From positions 620,001 through 684,000 of the forward strand of contig NZ_CP082275.1 in NCBI RefSeq assembly GCF_023746615.1: a stretch of DNA of 64,000 nt, written 5' to 3'. This DNA is from Grimontia kaedaensis. GTDB taxonomy: Bacteria > Pseudomonadota > Gammaproteobacteria > Enterobacterales > Vibrionaceae. The notes under the pieces were generated by a model. The model saw only the letters and a program-made list of their open reading frames with translations, searched no databases and was not told the DNA's origin. Position numbers and translations under genes: made by a program. Below are positions 56,928-64,000 of the stretch, in pieces; the stretch's first letter is position 1; the number at the start of each line of letters is the position of its first letter.

Positions 56928-59198
56928 TCAGTTTTTATCAGATTCGTGAACCGTCTGCCAGTTAATTGCACTGAGTGCCGAAGTTTTGACCTTTATAAGG
57001 CCAGTGTTGATGCCGTCCAAGCAGGCTTGGCGGACATTATTGTCAGCAAAACAGGCCGCTGGGGTCGAATCTATGGCACTTAAATGCACCCAGTGACTGG
57101 TGTGCTCCAATTTACTTGCCTGACGTGCTGCACTCGTTGCCATCAGTAGGATGTCGATAAGTTCTTTGTCGTTAATTGACGTAAATGCACGGGGTAGAAA
57201 AGGGTAATCTGCCATTCCGATACGAAGGCGGTCATCGACGTCTTCTAGTCTGTTTTCCTGGACAAAATCATCAATTAGCGACTGAATTTTTCCTGCCAGT
57301 TTATCCGGTTCGTTCAGTGTTTCGGCATTCGGCTCAATGTAGATGAACATGGCGTCAGAGAAGTGATAAAGACGCGCGGGCTTTTTGATGTGGGATTGCA
57401 TGTAATCACCAAGCTTACGCTCCAGATCCAGACCCTGATGATAGCCATGTTGTAGGTACACAACTTTTAGGAAAGGTACTTCAAACATGGCAAAGCTGAG
57501 TTTGTCGCTCAGCGGCTCATGGATCATTTCGCCCAGATACCACTGCTCAAAGTGAGCACTGCTTTTAGCCAGCGAGTTGGAGAGCCTGTCGTTCAACATT
57601 CGCAGGTTTCTTAATCCACTTCTAGGGTGGGTATACAGCTCTTTTTGTAGGTCTTCGAGTTGATGTTGACGCGAGCTGGCCGCTCGGTGTCTTAGCACCA
57701 ATATGAGTATGAGGACAGCGAGGCTACCAATTAGAAAGAGATTGATTTTCTTTTGCTCGACGATGATTTCTTCATCCGCTGCCTGTTTACGCTGCATGTC
57801 TTCAAGTTGCAACTGACGTTCAATCACCCGTTGGCGGTGTTTGAACGATTCGGCTTCCTGAATTTGTTTGTGGCTTTCGTTACGCTTATCGATGAGGTCA
57901 AAGCGACGCTGGATATTCAGCGCCTGCTTAAAATCGCCTTTTTGCTCGTACGCATGAGACAAACGTGCAAGGCATTCAAGCATCAGTATCCGATTCTTGA
58001 GGGATTCGGCGTTTTGCATGGCTTGTTTTAAAGCGTCTATTGCAACATCCGGCTCTTTCTCCAGAATAGCCAGCTCACCTTTTAGCAACAGGGCTTGCGC
58101 GAGTGGAAGGGCGAGCTCATGGTTTTGCGCCACACCAATTGCACGGGTGACGTACTCATCGGCTTGGTTGTAGCGCAGCAACTTAAGGTAAGTACGGGCG
58201 ATGGAGACATTGATGTTAGCAATGTTGGTGGCACGCGACAGCATGTTCTCAATATCGAGGGCATTGAAATAATGCACCAATGCAAAGTTATAGCGGCCTT
58301 GTTGACTGTAGATATTTGCTAGAAGGGTTTGGGTTTCTGAAAATCCGCGGTTCAGGTCATAGCGCTCATAAAACTCCGCAGCCTGATTGGCGTGTTGCAA
58401 TGCTTTGTCCATCGCACCTTGCTGCTTGTAAAGCTTGGTCAACGACAGGCTAGCACTGGCAATTTGTGCGGCCAAGTCATTCTCGCTGGCAAGCCAGTAA
58501 GCACTCAGGAGGTCAGACAGTGCACGCTCATAAGACTCAATGCTCAAGTAATAATTACCAACAGCAATCTGGTAGCGGACTTTCTGTTCAATATTCGGTT
58601 GACTACCGAGCGCTTTTTCCACCTCAGTAAACTGTGCCAAACTATCGGCTTCTGTTTCATCCTCGGCAGTGATGATGGCGTTTAACAGCTTGGCTTCGAA
58701 GTCGAGCCGATAGATGCTGGACGGACGCGGGCCGCTGATAGACGCAATATTGCCGAGAAGGGCGTTGAGCATCGCCACTGCGTCATCAGGCTTGTCATCC
58801 AAATAGTAAAGAATGCTTGCTTGCGTCAGCATAATTTCAAGCTTTGCATGCTTCATGCCGTTTTCTTCGACCATGTTTTTGGCTTTACCTAACGCTTCCC
58901 AGGCCGCGTAATGATTTCCCAAAGCACTATGCGCTTTGGCAGTAATTAGGTAAGCATGCACCGTATTCAATGGTGTGCGAATCGAACGGTCTGATTCGTT
59001 GTTGCTATGCGGTCGATTAGAGGTTTCTGCCAGTCGACGCTGCAAAAGGTAGCGCTCAGTGACTTCGAGGGCCTTTTCCGGTGCGGTCGGGATCAGCGCT
59101 TCGGCTTCTGCCAGAATGGACGTGGAATAGAGCCTCGCATCGGCAAAAGCGGCGAAAAGCAAAGAGCAGGAGAGCAGTGCGGCTGGCAAGAATCGCAT
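56928..59198 (-). CDS. TPR-repeat membrane protein with degenerate GGDEF-like domain
   Basis: A 756-residue protein. A signal peptide (about 1-21, cut after ADA) is followed by periplasmic tetratricopeptide repeats from about 80 to 440 (for example SLSLTKLYKQQGAMDKALQHANQAAEFYERY and ARLSHAYEQKGDFKQALNIQRRF), a coiled coil (about 440-484) and one membrane helix (about 486-503). The cytoplasmic C-terminus has a GGDEF-like outline: HPRSGLRNLRMLNDRL replaces D-x-L-T-G-L-x-N-R, and YHFSDAMFIYIEP stands where R-x-GGDEF-x-x-x-L-P should be. It therefore cannot be an active cyclase. The layout is that of a transmembrane sensor. Confidence 0.82.
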   Translation of the reverse strand: MRFLPAALLSCSLLFAAFADARLYSTSILAEAEALIPTAPEKALEVTERYLLQRRLAETSNRPHSNNESDRSIRTPLNTVHAYLITAKAHSALGNHYAAWEALGKAKNMVEENGMKHAKLEIMLTQASILYYLDDKPDDAVAMLNALLGNIASISGPRPSSIYRLDFEAKLLNAIITAEDETEADSLAQFTEVEKALGSQPNIEQKVRYQIAVGNYYLSIESYERALSDLLSAYWLASENDLAAQIASASLSLTKLYKQQGAMDKALQHANQAAEFYERYDLNRGFSETQTLLANIYSQQGRYNFALVHYFNALDIENMLSRATNIANINVSIARTYLKLLRYNQADEYVTRAIGVAQNHELALPLAQALLLKGELAILEKEPDVAIDALKQAMQNAESLKNRILMLECLARLSHAYEQKGDFKQALNIQRRFDLIDKRNESHKQIQEAESFKHRQRVIERQLQLEDMQRKQAADEEIIVEQKKINLFLIGSLAVLILILVLRHRAASSRQHQLEDLQKELYTHPRSGLRNLRMLNDRLSNSLAKSSAHFEQWYLGEMIHEPLSDKLSFAMFEVPFLKVVYLQHGYHQGLDLERKLGDYMQSHIKKPARLYHFSDAMFIYIEPNAETLNEPDKLAGKIQSLIDDFVQENRLEDVDDRLRIGMADYPFLPRAFTSINDKELIDILLMATSAARQASKLEHTSHWVHLSAIDSTPAACFADNNVRQACLDGINTGLIKVKTSALSAINWQTVHESDKN

Positions 59199-59240
59199 GG
59201 CTGAGTATTTTCGTTCCCTGGGTCAACTGACCTGATTAAA

Positions 59241-59270
59241 GAAAAAACAGGCTCTGATGTCAGAGCCTGT
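59241..59270 (-). terminator. queF terminator
   Basis: On the minus strand ACAGGCTCTGACATCAGAGC-CTGTTTTTTC: 10-11-bp stem and T-run, just after queF and before the TPR gene. Confidence 0.9.
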
Positions 59271-59278
59271 AGACAGGA

Positions 59279-60124
59279 TTATTGACGCGCCAGTCGATTG
59301 TTTTCGCTTGGCGTTTTACCCATGTTAGTACGGTATGGGTTGATGTCGAGGCCACCGCGGCGGGTGTAACGCGCATAAACAGTTAACAGTTCTGGCTGAC
59401 AGTACTTCATCAGATCAATGAAGATACGTTCAACACACTGCTCATGGAATTCATTGTGGCGGCGGAATGACACAATGTAGCGCAGCAGTTTTTCGCGGTT
59501 AATACGTTTACCTTTATAAGCAATACGTACTGAACCCCAGTCAGGCTGGCTGGTGATAAGACAGTTAGACTTCAGCAGATTACTGTTTAGGGTTTCAGTG
59601 ACCTCTGGGCCGTCAGCCGCGCCTTCAAGCAGTGATGAGTCAAACTCATAGCTGTCGATTTCAATGTCTTGCTCGTCGATGTTCTCACCGCCAAAAGCGA
59701 TCACCGGTGTATTGGTAAATTCTTCCAGCGGAGATAGGGTGACATCCACGTCAGCACCTGCACATGCTGACAAATCTTTCGCCAGCACATCTACTACCTC
59801 TTGCCAGCTTTCAAATTTGGTTTGATTGAAACTGTTCAGGTAAAGCTTGAAGGATTTAGATTCAATCAGGTTTGGCGTGGTAGCCGGCAGGCGAACTTCA
59901 CCAATTGCCACCTGAGGCAGCCCTTTTTTGTTCAACCAAGACAGTTCGTAGAGCGTCCAGATATCGTACCCGGTAAATGGCAGCGAATCGCCCAAATCAA
60001 GGTCATCGCGGTTAAGGCTTCGTGGTACTGGCTGCAGCAGTTCAGGGGCATAGTGCTCCTGATAGTCCGTTTTCTGACCCAACGTCAGGCCAGCAAGTTC
60101 TTTTGCATCTTGATATTTGCTCAT
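59279..60124 (-). CDS. queF: QueF, 7-cyano-7-deazaguanine reductase
   Basis: QueF reduces preQ0 to preQ1 with NADPH for queuosine in tRNA. ATG 60124 (MSKYQDAKELAGLTLGQKTDYQEHY) gives 281 residues, the long bimodular YqcD-type form; an open extension upstream has no similarity. Catalytic Cys188 lies in LLKSNCLITSQPDWGSVRI, and the substrate-binding E-box is HNEFHEQCVERIFIDL. It is divergent from syd, as in E. coli. Confidence 0.97.
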   Translation of the reverse strand: MSKYQDAKELAGLTLGQKTDYQEHYAPELLQPVPRSLNRDDLDLGDSLPFTGYDIWTLYELSWLNKKGLPQVAIGEVRLPATTPNLIESKSFKLYLNSFNQTKFESWQEVVDVLAKDLSACAGADVDVTLSPLEEFTNTPVIAFGGENIDEQDIEIDSYEFDSSLLEGAADGPEVTETLNSNLLKSNCLITSQPDWGSVRIAYKGKRINREKLLRYIVSFRRHNEFHEQCVERIFIDLMKYCQPELLTVYARYTRRGGLDINPYRTNMGKTPSENNRLARQ

Positions 60125-60186
60125 ACGGTTTTGCCACGGATCGATTAGAATGCGCAAAGTTTACTGAATCTTGAGGAATCTTGCTA

Positions 60187-60732
60187 ATGAATCACTCTGT
60201 CTCCCGTGCGCTTTGGTCTTTCAGTGAGCGCTTTGTGGACGCCTGGCACCAGAAACACGGTTCTAAGCCACAAAGCGACGCCTATCTTGGCTTGGAATCG
60301 CCTTGTGTGCTGCAGGAAACTGACGAGGTGGTGATTTGGCAACCGGTTCAACGTGAAGAGCTGGCGGACTTCTCTAATGTGGAAGAAGGTATTGGTATTT
60401 CTCTGCATGAGGATATTAAGTCGTTCTACGCGGCTCAGTATTGTGGAGACATGGCGGTAAAATTTGACGGAGATTCACTCGAAATCATTCAGGTATGGAG
60501 TGAAGAAGATTTACCGCGACTTCAAGAGAACATGCTGGGCCATCTTCTGATGCAAAAGCGCCTCAAGCATAATCCGACCATCTTTATAGCGGCGACGAAT
60601 AATGAACTGGATGTGGTTTCGATTTGTAACGTCAGCGGTGAAGTGATTAAGGAACGTATTGGTACCAAGCAGCGAATGGTACTAGCACCTAATATTGAAG
60701 CGTTTCTTGAGCAACTCGAGCCCGAGGTATAA
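60187..60732 (+). CDS. syd: Syd, SecY-interacting protein
   Basis: Syd is a small peripheral inner-membrane protein that binds SecY and may check translocon assembly. ATG 60187 (MNHSVSRALWSFSERFVDAW) with GAGGAATC upstream gives 181 residues, matching the family. Landmarks are AYLGLESPCVL, GISLHEDIKSFYAAQYCGDM and HLLMQKRLKHNPTIFIA. In E. coli csrB is adjacent to syd; here CsrB genes lie about 1.6 kb downstream. Confidence 0.95.
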   Translation: MNHSVSRALWSFSERFVDAWHQKHGSKPQSDAYLGLESPCVLQETDEVVIWQPVQREELADFSNVEEGIGISLHEDIKSFYAAQYCGDMAVKFDGDSLEIIQVWSEEDLPRLQENMLGHLLMQKRLKHNPTIFIAATNNELDVVSICNVSGEVIKERIGTKQRMVLAPNIEAFLEQLEPEV

Positions 60733-60738
60733 CCGTCT

Positions 60739-61512
60739 ATGTATGTGGTTGAGCTAACGTTTGAGTGCTTCGACGATACAACAATTTCTGCAGTAGACCG
60801 CGCGGTAAATGGGCTGATGGATGCTCTTCGCTATAATGGTCAGGTATTGGGGCGCGAGTTTCCTATAGTACTGGGCGACGGGCAATTCCACGTCCGTGTG
60901 GTGTGTCCTGAAAAAGACAGTCTGAACCCAAAATACAACAGCCCACAGGTTAAACAGAAGCTTAACCAACTGGCGGGTGCGAGCCTCTTATCCCCCAAGG
61001 TGAAGGTGTTAGGGCGTGATATCAACTCCGAAGAGAGCGCACCAGAGATTGAGCGTAGCTGGCAGGTGATGTACACCACCTACGTCCATACCTGTTCACC
61101 GTTGCGTTGCGGTGAAACCTTACTACCAATTCCACTTTACCACATCCCAGCGACCTTTAACGGCGACCATAAAGCGGAAGTAAAGTGGCAAACTGAATGG
61201 CAAGCGTGTGATGAAATTCAGATGGCTGGAGCATTCAAAGCGGAACACGCAGCGCTCGCAGAGATTCAGGATGTAGAGAGTTTGCTGTTCCGAAAAGGTT
61301 GGGACATTCGCGGACGTATCGAATATCTGACCAAAGTGCCCACCTACTACTATCAGTACCGTGTTGGCGGTAAGGATGCGGAATCGGAACTGGCGCGTCG
61401 GTGCCCGAAATGTGGCGGCGACTGGTTACTTGAATCACCACTCCACGATGTATTCCATTTCAAATGCGACGATTGCCGATTGGTTTCGAACTTATCGTGG
61501 GATTTTCAGTAA
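60739..61512 (+). CDS. DUF2310 Zn-ribbon-containing protein
   Basis: A 257-residue cytoplasmic protein six bases after syd, so part of its operon. The C-terminus has a zinc ribbon with two Cys pairs (CPKCGGDW and CDDC). The main part matches the DUF2310 pattern I recall from Vibrio and Shewanella: MYVVELTFECFDDTTISAVDRAVNGLMDALRYNGQ and YTTYVHTCSPLRCGETLLPIPLYHIP. The function is unknown; nucleic-acid or protein binding through the ribbon is a guess. Confidence 0.82.
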   Translation: MYVVELTFECFDDTTISAVDRAVNGLMDALRYNGQVLGREFPIVLGDGQFHVRVVCPEKDSLNPKYNSPQVKQKLNQLAGASLLSPKVKVLGRDINSEESAPEIERSWQVMYTTYVHTCSPLRCGETLLPIPLYHIPATFNGDHKAEVKWQTEWQACDEIQMAGAFKAEHAALAEIQDVESLLFRKGWDIRGRIEYLTKVPTYYYQYRVGGKDAESELARRCPKCGGDWLLESPLHDVFHFKCDDCRLVSNLSWDFQ

Positions 61513-61528
61513 TCTCGCTTTAACCAAT

Positions 61529-61807
61529 CTAAGGAAGGCGTTGCTCAAGGGCTTCAAGACGTTCTGTCAACGCTTTCACCTCTTCTTCTAAGGCTTTAAT
61601 ACGGGCGTCGGCGTCGTCTTCCTTTTTTACCAGTTCAACTTTTGGCACAGTGCCGCTTTTTTTCCATCGCTGGAGCGCGCTGATGATAAGCGGCATAGGC
61701 ACCGGACTGGCAAGCCGGCTTTTAATTAACGCGACGGTCGGCTCTTTTCCCTCACTCACTAAAGATTGAATAGCTTGTTCAAGTAAGGGGGTAAAATCAG
61801 TACTCAT
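61529..61807 (-). CDS. Small protein with helical N-terminus and C-terminal coiled coil (92 aa)
   Basis: I do not recognise a named family with confidence. The first 50 residues (TPLLEQAIQSLVSEGKEPTVALIKSRLASPVPMPLIISALQRWKKSG) look like a small winged-helix or KfrA-like DNA-binding domain. Residues 60-90 (ADARIKALEEEVKALTERLEALEQRL) are a clear leucine-heptad coiled coil, so it should dimerise. GGGAAGAG precedes the ATG. It converges on the Zn-ribbon gene with 16 bp between. Confidence 0.68.
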   Translation of the reverse strand: MSTDFTPLLEQAIQSLVSEGKEPTVALIKSRLASPVPMPLIISALQRWKKSGTVPKVELVKKEDDADARIKALEEEVKALTERLEALEQRLP

Positions 61808-61874
61808 TGTCTCTTCCCTAATGTCAAAATTCGTGGCTTACACGAAGTGGCTGAGGGCAATGAATACCGCAACT

Positions 61875-62108
61875 TCAGCTCTTACGCAACAAGGTATCAA
61901 GGGTGTCAATTTGCTCAACCCAATCAGCGTCCTGCAGTTTAGCTTCCTCGAGAAATTGTTTTTGACTGGCGGACCAAAAGCCAGCAGAGGTTAGGTTTTC
62001 GCCAGCTTGCAGGTGATGGTTAGCAATAAAGGTGGTAATCGCCTCGCGATCAGAAGGGAGCCCTAATTGCTGAAACAGGTTTTCTAGATTGTGGTTAAAC
62101 ACTTCCAT
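61875..62108 (-). CDS. DUF2789 family small protein
   Basis: A 77-residue soluble acidic protein. It matches the DUF2789 pattern: NLENLFQQLGLPSDREAITTFIANH, followed by FWSASQKQFLEEAKLQDADWVEQIDTLDTLLR. GGAGG lies nine bases before the ATG. Function unknown. It sits just before the tandem CsrB genes on the opposite strand and the upstream region is shared with the first VarA-type palindrome. Confidence 0.82.
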   Translation of the reverse strand: MEVFNHNLENLFQQLGLPSDREAITTFIANHHLQAGENLTSAGFWSASQKQFLEEAKLQDADWVEQIDTLDTLLRKS

Positions 62109-62190
62109 TAATGTTTTCCTCCGTGGGCCCTAAAGCCTAAGTTATGTTTCGAAAGTATAGAGGCTCGTGTTTAAACCTGTCTCAATCGCT

Positions 62191-62208
62191 TGTGAGATAT
62201 CTCTTACA
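62191..62208. promoter_or_regulatory. GacA/UvrY/VarA-type palindrome upstream of CsrB copy 1
   Basis: TGTGAGATATCTCTTACA matches the response-regulator site TGTAAG-N6-CTTACA at all but one position. It lies about 130 bp upstream of the estimated sRNA start, a typical distance in this family. The 62109-62321 interval holds no gene; TAAAAT at 62310-62315 is the candidate -10. Confidence 0.8.
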
Positions 62209-62321
62209 AATTGGTAGGATTATCCTGTTTTCTCACGAGAAAATGTCTTTTTCTTTTCTATTAATATTATTAAAAACAAGGGTTTATTTTTTTCTTTTTG
62301 CTGAGAGACTAAAATTGTGAC

Positions 62322-62799
62322 TGCAATCCGGCTTGGGTGGGTTGTTTAGGATGATGGTTCGCGTAATCTTTGCGGTGTCAGAAGGACACTGACACACGGA
62401 ACAGGAACTAAAGCCACGGAACTTGGCATCTCAGGAAGAGCAGGTGATGCAAGGATTGTGTTACCAGCAAGGAAAGCGGATTAGGAATACGGAAGGAACC
62501 GTACAGTAAACAGGACGTTTGCTGGTCAGGAAGACACTTAGGACAACCCGGGATTTGGGGGCTTAAGGAATCACTTCAGGACGAAGTAAAGGACACCCTC
62601 AGGATGAGGATGAGAGTCGAGACTGGGAAAGCTCGATGGGTCAAGGTAAGACCGAAGGACACCTCCAGGAAGGAGAGATAAGGATAACGCTGAAGGAATC
62701 AGCTACTGATCAAGGATTGATGCAGGGAGCAAATTTCGTAGCCGGATAGCTGCAAGTAAGACCTTAAGGGCGCGACGAAAGTCGCGCCCGTTCTTTTTT
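62322..62799 (+). ncRNA. csrB: CsrB-family regulatory RNA, copy 1
   Basis: CsrB RNAs sequester the translational regulator CsrA by displaying many GGA loops. I count about 30 GGA motifs, over 20 of them AGGA, between 62341 and 62760, interspersed with short hairpins and no ORF. The RNA ends at a GC-rich terminator. The block 62356-62799 is nearly identical to 63149-63591. The 5' end is estimated from a TAAAAT -10; the conserved body starts at 62356. E. coli csrB is also beside syd, which supports the identification. Confidence 0.93.
62768..62799 (+). terminator. CsrB copy 1 terminator
   Basis: GGGCGCGAC-gaaa-GTCGCGCCC, a perfect 9-bp stem with GAAA tetraloop, then GTTCTTTTTT. Confidence 0.95.
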
Positions 62800-62983
62800 G
62801 TGCGTTTATAAAATGCCAGACGAGAAAACCTTGCCATGTTCCTACCTCAGAATCTTCTTCTCTTTTCTCTTCTTGTTCGTGACTTTGACTACATCCTGAT
62901 GACAATCTAGAGATATATACTGATCTTTCTCAATTAACCTTTACAGAACAGCATGTTTATTCCGTGGTGATGACTTACAAGCT

Positions 62984-63001
62984 TGTGAGAGATCTCTTAC
63001 A
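62984..63001. promoter_or_regulatory. GacA/UvrY/VarA-type palindrome upstream of CsrB copy 2
   Basis: TGTGAGAGATCTCTTACA, differing from the copy 1 site only in the spacer. A further CTTACAAG half-site is adjacent (62974-62981). The rest of 62800-63114 has no gene; TATAAAAG (63101-63108) is the candidate -10. Confidence 0.8.
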
Positions 63002-63114
63002 AAGGCGTGGGAATACACTGTTTTAAAGTGAGATTTCCAGAAAGTTCAATTTTTTAATTCTATAAAAAACAAAGAGATAGAGATATCACGCCTGACTCTG
63101 TATAAAAGTGTGAG

Positions 63115-63591
63115 TTTAATCACCTTGGAGTTGGTTGTTTTGGAAATTGGTTCGCGTAATCTTTGCGGTGTCGGAAGGATGCTGACACACGGAACAGGAA
63201 CTAAAGCCACGGAACTTGGCAGCTCAGGAAGAGCAGGTGATGCAAGGATTGTGTTACCAGCAAGGAAAGCGGATTAGGGACACGGAAGGAACCGTACAGT
63301 AAACAGGAAGTTTGCTGGTCAGGAAGACACTTAGGACAACCCGGGATTGGGGGCTTAAGGAATCACTTCAGGACGAAGTAAAGGACACCCTCAGGATGAG
63401 GATGAGAGTCGAGACTGGGAAAGCTCGATGGGTCAAGGTGAGACCGAAGGACACCTCCAGGAAGGAGAGATAAGGATAACGCTGAAGGAATCAGCTACTG
63501 ATCAAGGATTGATGCAGGGAGCAAATTTCGTAGCCGGATAGCTGCAAGTAAGACCTTAAGGGCGCGACGAAAGTCGCGCCCGTTCTTTTTT
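63115..63591 (+). ncRNA. csrB: CsrB-family regulatory RNA, copy 2
   Basis: A second complete CsrB-type gene in direct orientation, offset by 792-793 bp from copy 1. By eye it differs from copy 1 at roughly ten positions, including one deleted base in the GGATTTGGGGG segment, over about 440 nt (about 98% identity). Nearly all GGA motifs and the terminator are the same. Upstream sequence is different apart from the palindrome and the -10 region. The 5' end is estimated. Confidence 0.93.
63560..63591 (+). terminator. CsrB copy 2 terminator
   Basis: The same GGGCGCGAC-gaaa-GTCGCGCCC stem and T-run as copy 1. It lies 24 bp before the end of the convergent DUF3301 gene. Confidence 0.95.
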
Positions 63592-63614
63592 GTGCGTTTG
63601 GAAAACGAAAAAGA

Positions 63615-63923
63615 TTACTCCTCCAACACCGGATACGCTGGCATATAAATCTCTTTGATTCGCATCCCTTTCATCACGGCATAGCCCTGATAGCAATCCA
63701 AACCATTCACTGAAAACTCGAAGTAGTAGCGGGTTTGAATATCCAATGGCCCTTTTGGCCAACCAAAGGAATGACTGCCCCGCGCAATTGAAATCAACTG
63801 CACGTTAGTTTGCTGGCATCGACGGACGATATAGTTTTTCGCCAGTTCACTCTGCCGACGTTGTTGCCAGAACAAGCTGGCAACGATAGCGATAAGTAAT
63901 ATCCAAAACAGATCTGCCATCAT
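63615..63923 (-). CDS. DUF3301 family membrane-anchored protein
   Basis: A 102-residue protein. An N-terminal membrane helix (DLFWILLIAIVASLFW, about 4-19) is followed by QQRRQSELAKNYIVRRCQQTNVQLISIARGSHSFGW and a C-terminal TRYYFEFSVNGLDCYQGYAVMKGMRIKEIYMPAYP, matching the DUF3301 pattern. There are tandem ATG codons; the first (63923) has AAGG six bases upstream. It directly follows another minus-strand gene. Function unknown. Confidence 0.82.
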   Translation of the reverse strand: MMADLFWILLIAIVASLFWQQRRQSELAKNYIVRRCQQTNVQLISIARGSHSFGWPKGPLDIQTRYYFEFSVNGLDCYQGYAVMKGMRIKEIYMPAYPVLEE

Positions 63924-63924
63924 T

Positions 63925-64000
63925 TTAAGCCTTCACGGATTGCTGGAGCTGCTTCACGGCATCAAGTAAAGCTGACGATGCGGAGCCGTGCAGTAGAGCT
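63925..64000 (-). CDS. 3' end of an upstream CDS (possibly DUF3549), cut by window edge
   Basis: On the minus strand the frame that ends in TAA at 63925-63927 reads ALLHGSASSALLDAVKQLQQSVKA through to the window edge without a stop. The stop overlaps the vicinity of the DUF3301 start, as expected for an operon. In Vibrio I recall a DUF3549 gene before DUF3301, but 24 residues are too few to prove it. Confidence 0.5.
   Translation of the reverse strand, partial: ALLHGSASSALLDAVKQLQQSVKA

Noticed and set aside
62699..62905. 68-residue minus-strand frame across the CsrB terminator
   Set aside because: It reads through the sRNA terminator stem and the intergenic region; no ribosome site.
62109..63114. 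IHF sites in the CsrB promoters
   Set aside because: AT-rich tracts resemble IHF sites, but each has mismatches at conserved positions, so I could not support a call.
62341..63591. Repeated AGGA units as a possible CRISPR or satellite array
   Set aside because: Unit spacing is irregular, there are no unique spacers of constant size, and the GGA-in-loop pattern with a terminator fits CsrB RNA.

Overview
The window is a stretch of chromosomal backbone from a gammaproteobacterium, almost certainly a member of the Vibrionaceae; I cannot fix the genus. The evidence is the rRNA operon with a Glu-Lys-Val tRNA spacer, the gene order bamE-recN-nadK-grpE-dnaK-dnaJ followed by type IV minor pilin genes, the 343-residue form of DapD, several small families common in Vibrio (DUF2850, DUF2799, DUF2310, DUF2789, DUF3301), and the gene order phaB-phaA-phasin-phaC.

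Layout. 1-8.2 kb: the end of phoU, then envelope (bamE), SOS (recN, two LexA boxes), NAD kinase, and heat-shock genes (grpE, dnaK, dnaJ; sigma-32-type promoters before grpE and dnaK). 8.2-11.7 kb: five minor pilin genes of a type IV pilus. 11.7-17.9 kb: a complete rRNA operon (P1/P2 promoters, 16S, tRNA-Glu, tRNA-Lys, tRNA-Val, 23S, 5S, terminator). 18-22.8 kb: a small lipoprotein, dapD, SOS-type yebG divergent from a DNA-glycosylase-like gene across one LexA box, and a LysR regulator divergent from a TDT-family transporter. 22.9-35.2 kb: recC, a chemoreceptor, recB, recD and argA. 35.4-37.3 kb: two small proteins and mltA.

37.3-49.4 kb is the most accessory-looking part. Enterobacteria have mltA, tcdA, csdE and csdA next to each other. 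Here the series is broken twice: a 278-bp MITE-like element plus a TAXI solute-binding protein, a BKACE-family enzyme, a class III aminotransferase and a LysR regulator lie between mltA and tcdA, and a polyhydroxybutyrate operon (phaB-phaA-phaP-phaC) lies between tcdA and csdE. The two insertions could be linked metabolically, because BKACE enzymes release acetoacetate, one CoA-activation step away from the PhaB substrate.

49.4-61.5 kb returns to backbone: the sRNA gene gcvB divergent from gcvA, an alpha/beta hydrolase, ygdD, rlmM, xni, ppnN, a catalytically intact diguanylate cyclase beside a TPR protein with a degenerate GGDEF-like domain, queF, syd and a Zn-ribbon protein. 61.5-64 kb ends with two small proteins and the main discovery candidate: two tandem, nearly identical CsrB-type sRNA genes (about 440 nt conserved, about 30 GGA motifs each), each with its own GacA/UvrY/VarA-type upstream palindrome and terminator. 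They lie near syd, as csrB does in E. coli, and end next to DUF3301 and the tail of another CDS.

Regulatory themes visible in the sequence are SOS (recN, yebG), heat shock (grpE, dnaK), arginine repression (argA), glycine/GcvA-GcvB control and the Csr carbon-storage system. All coordinates, motif counts and alignments were made by eye; no database search was run.
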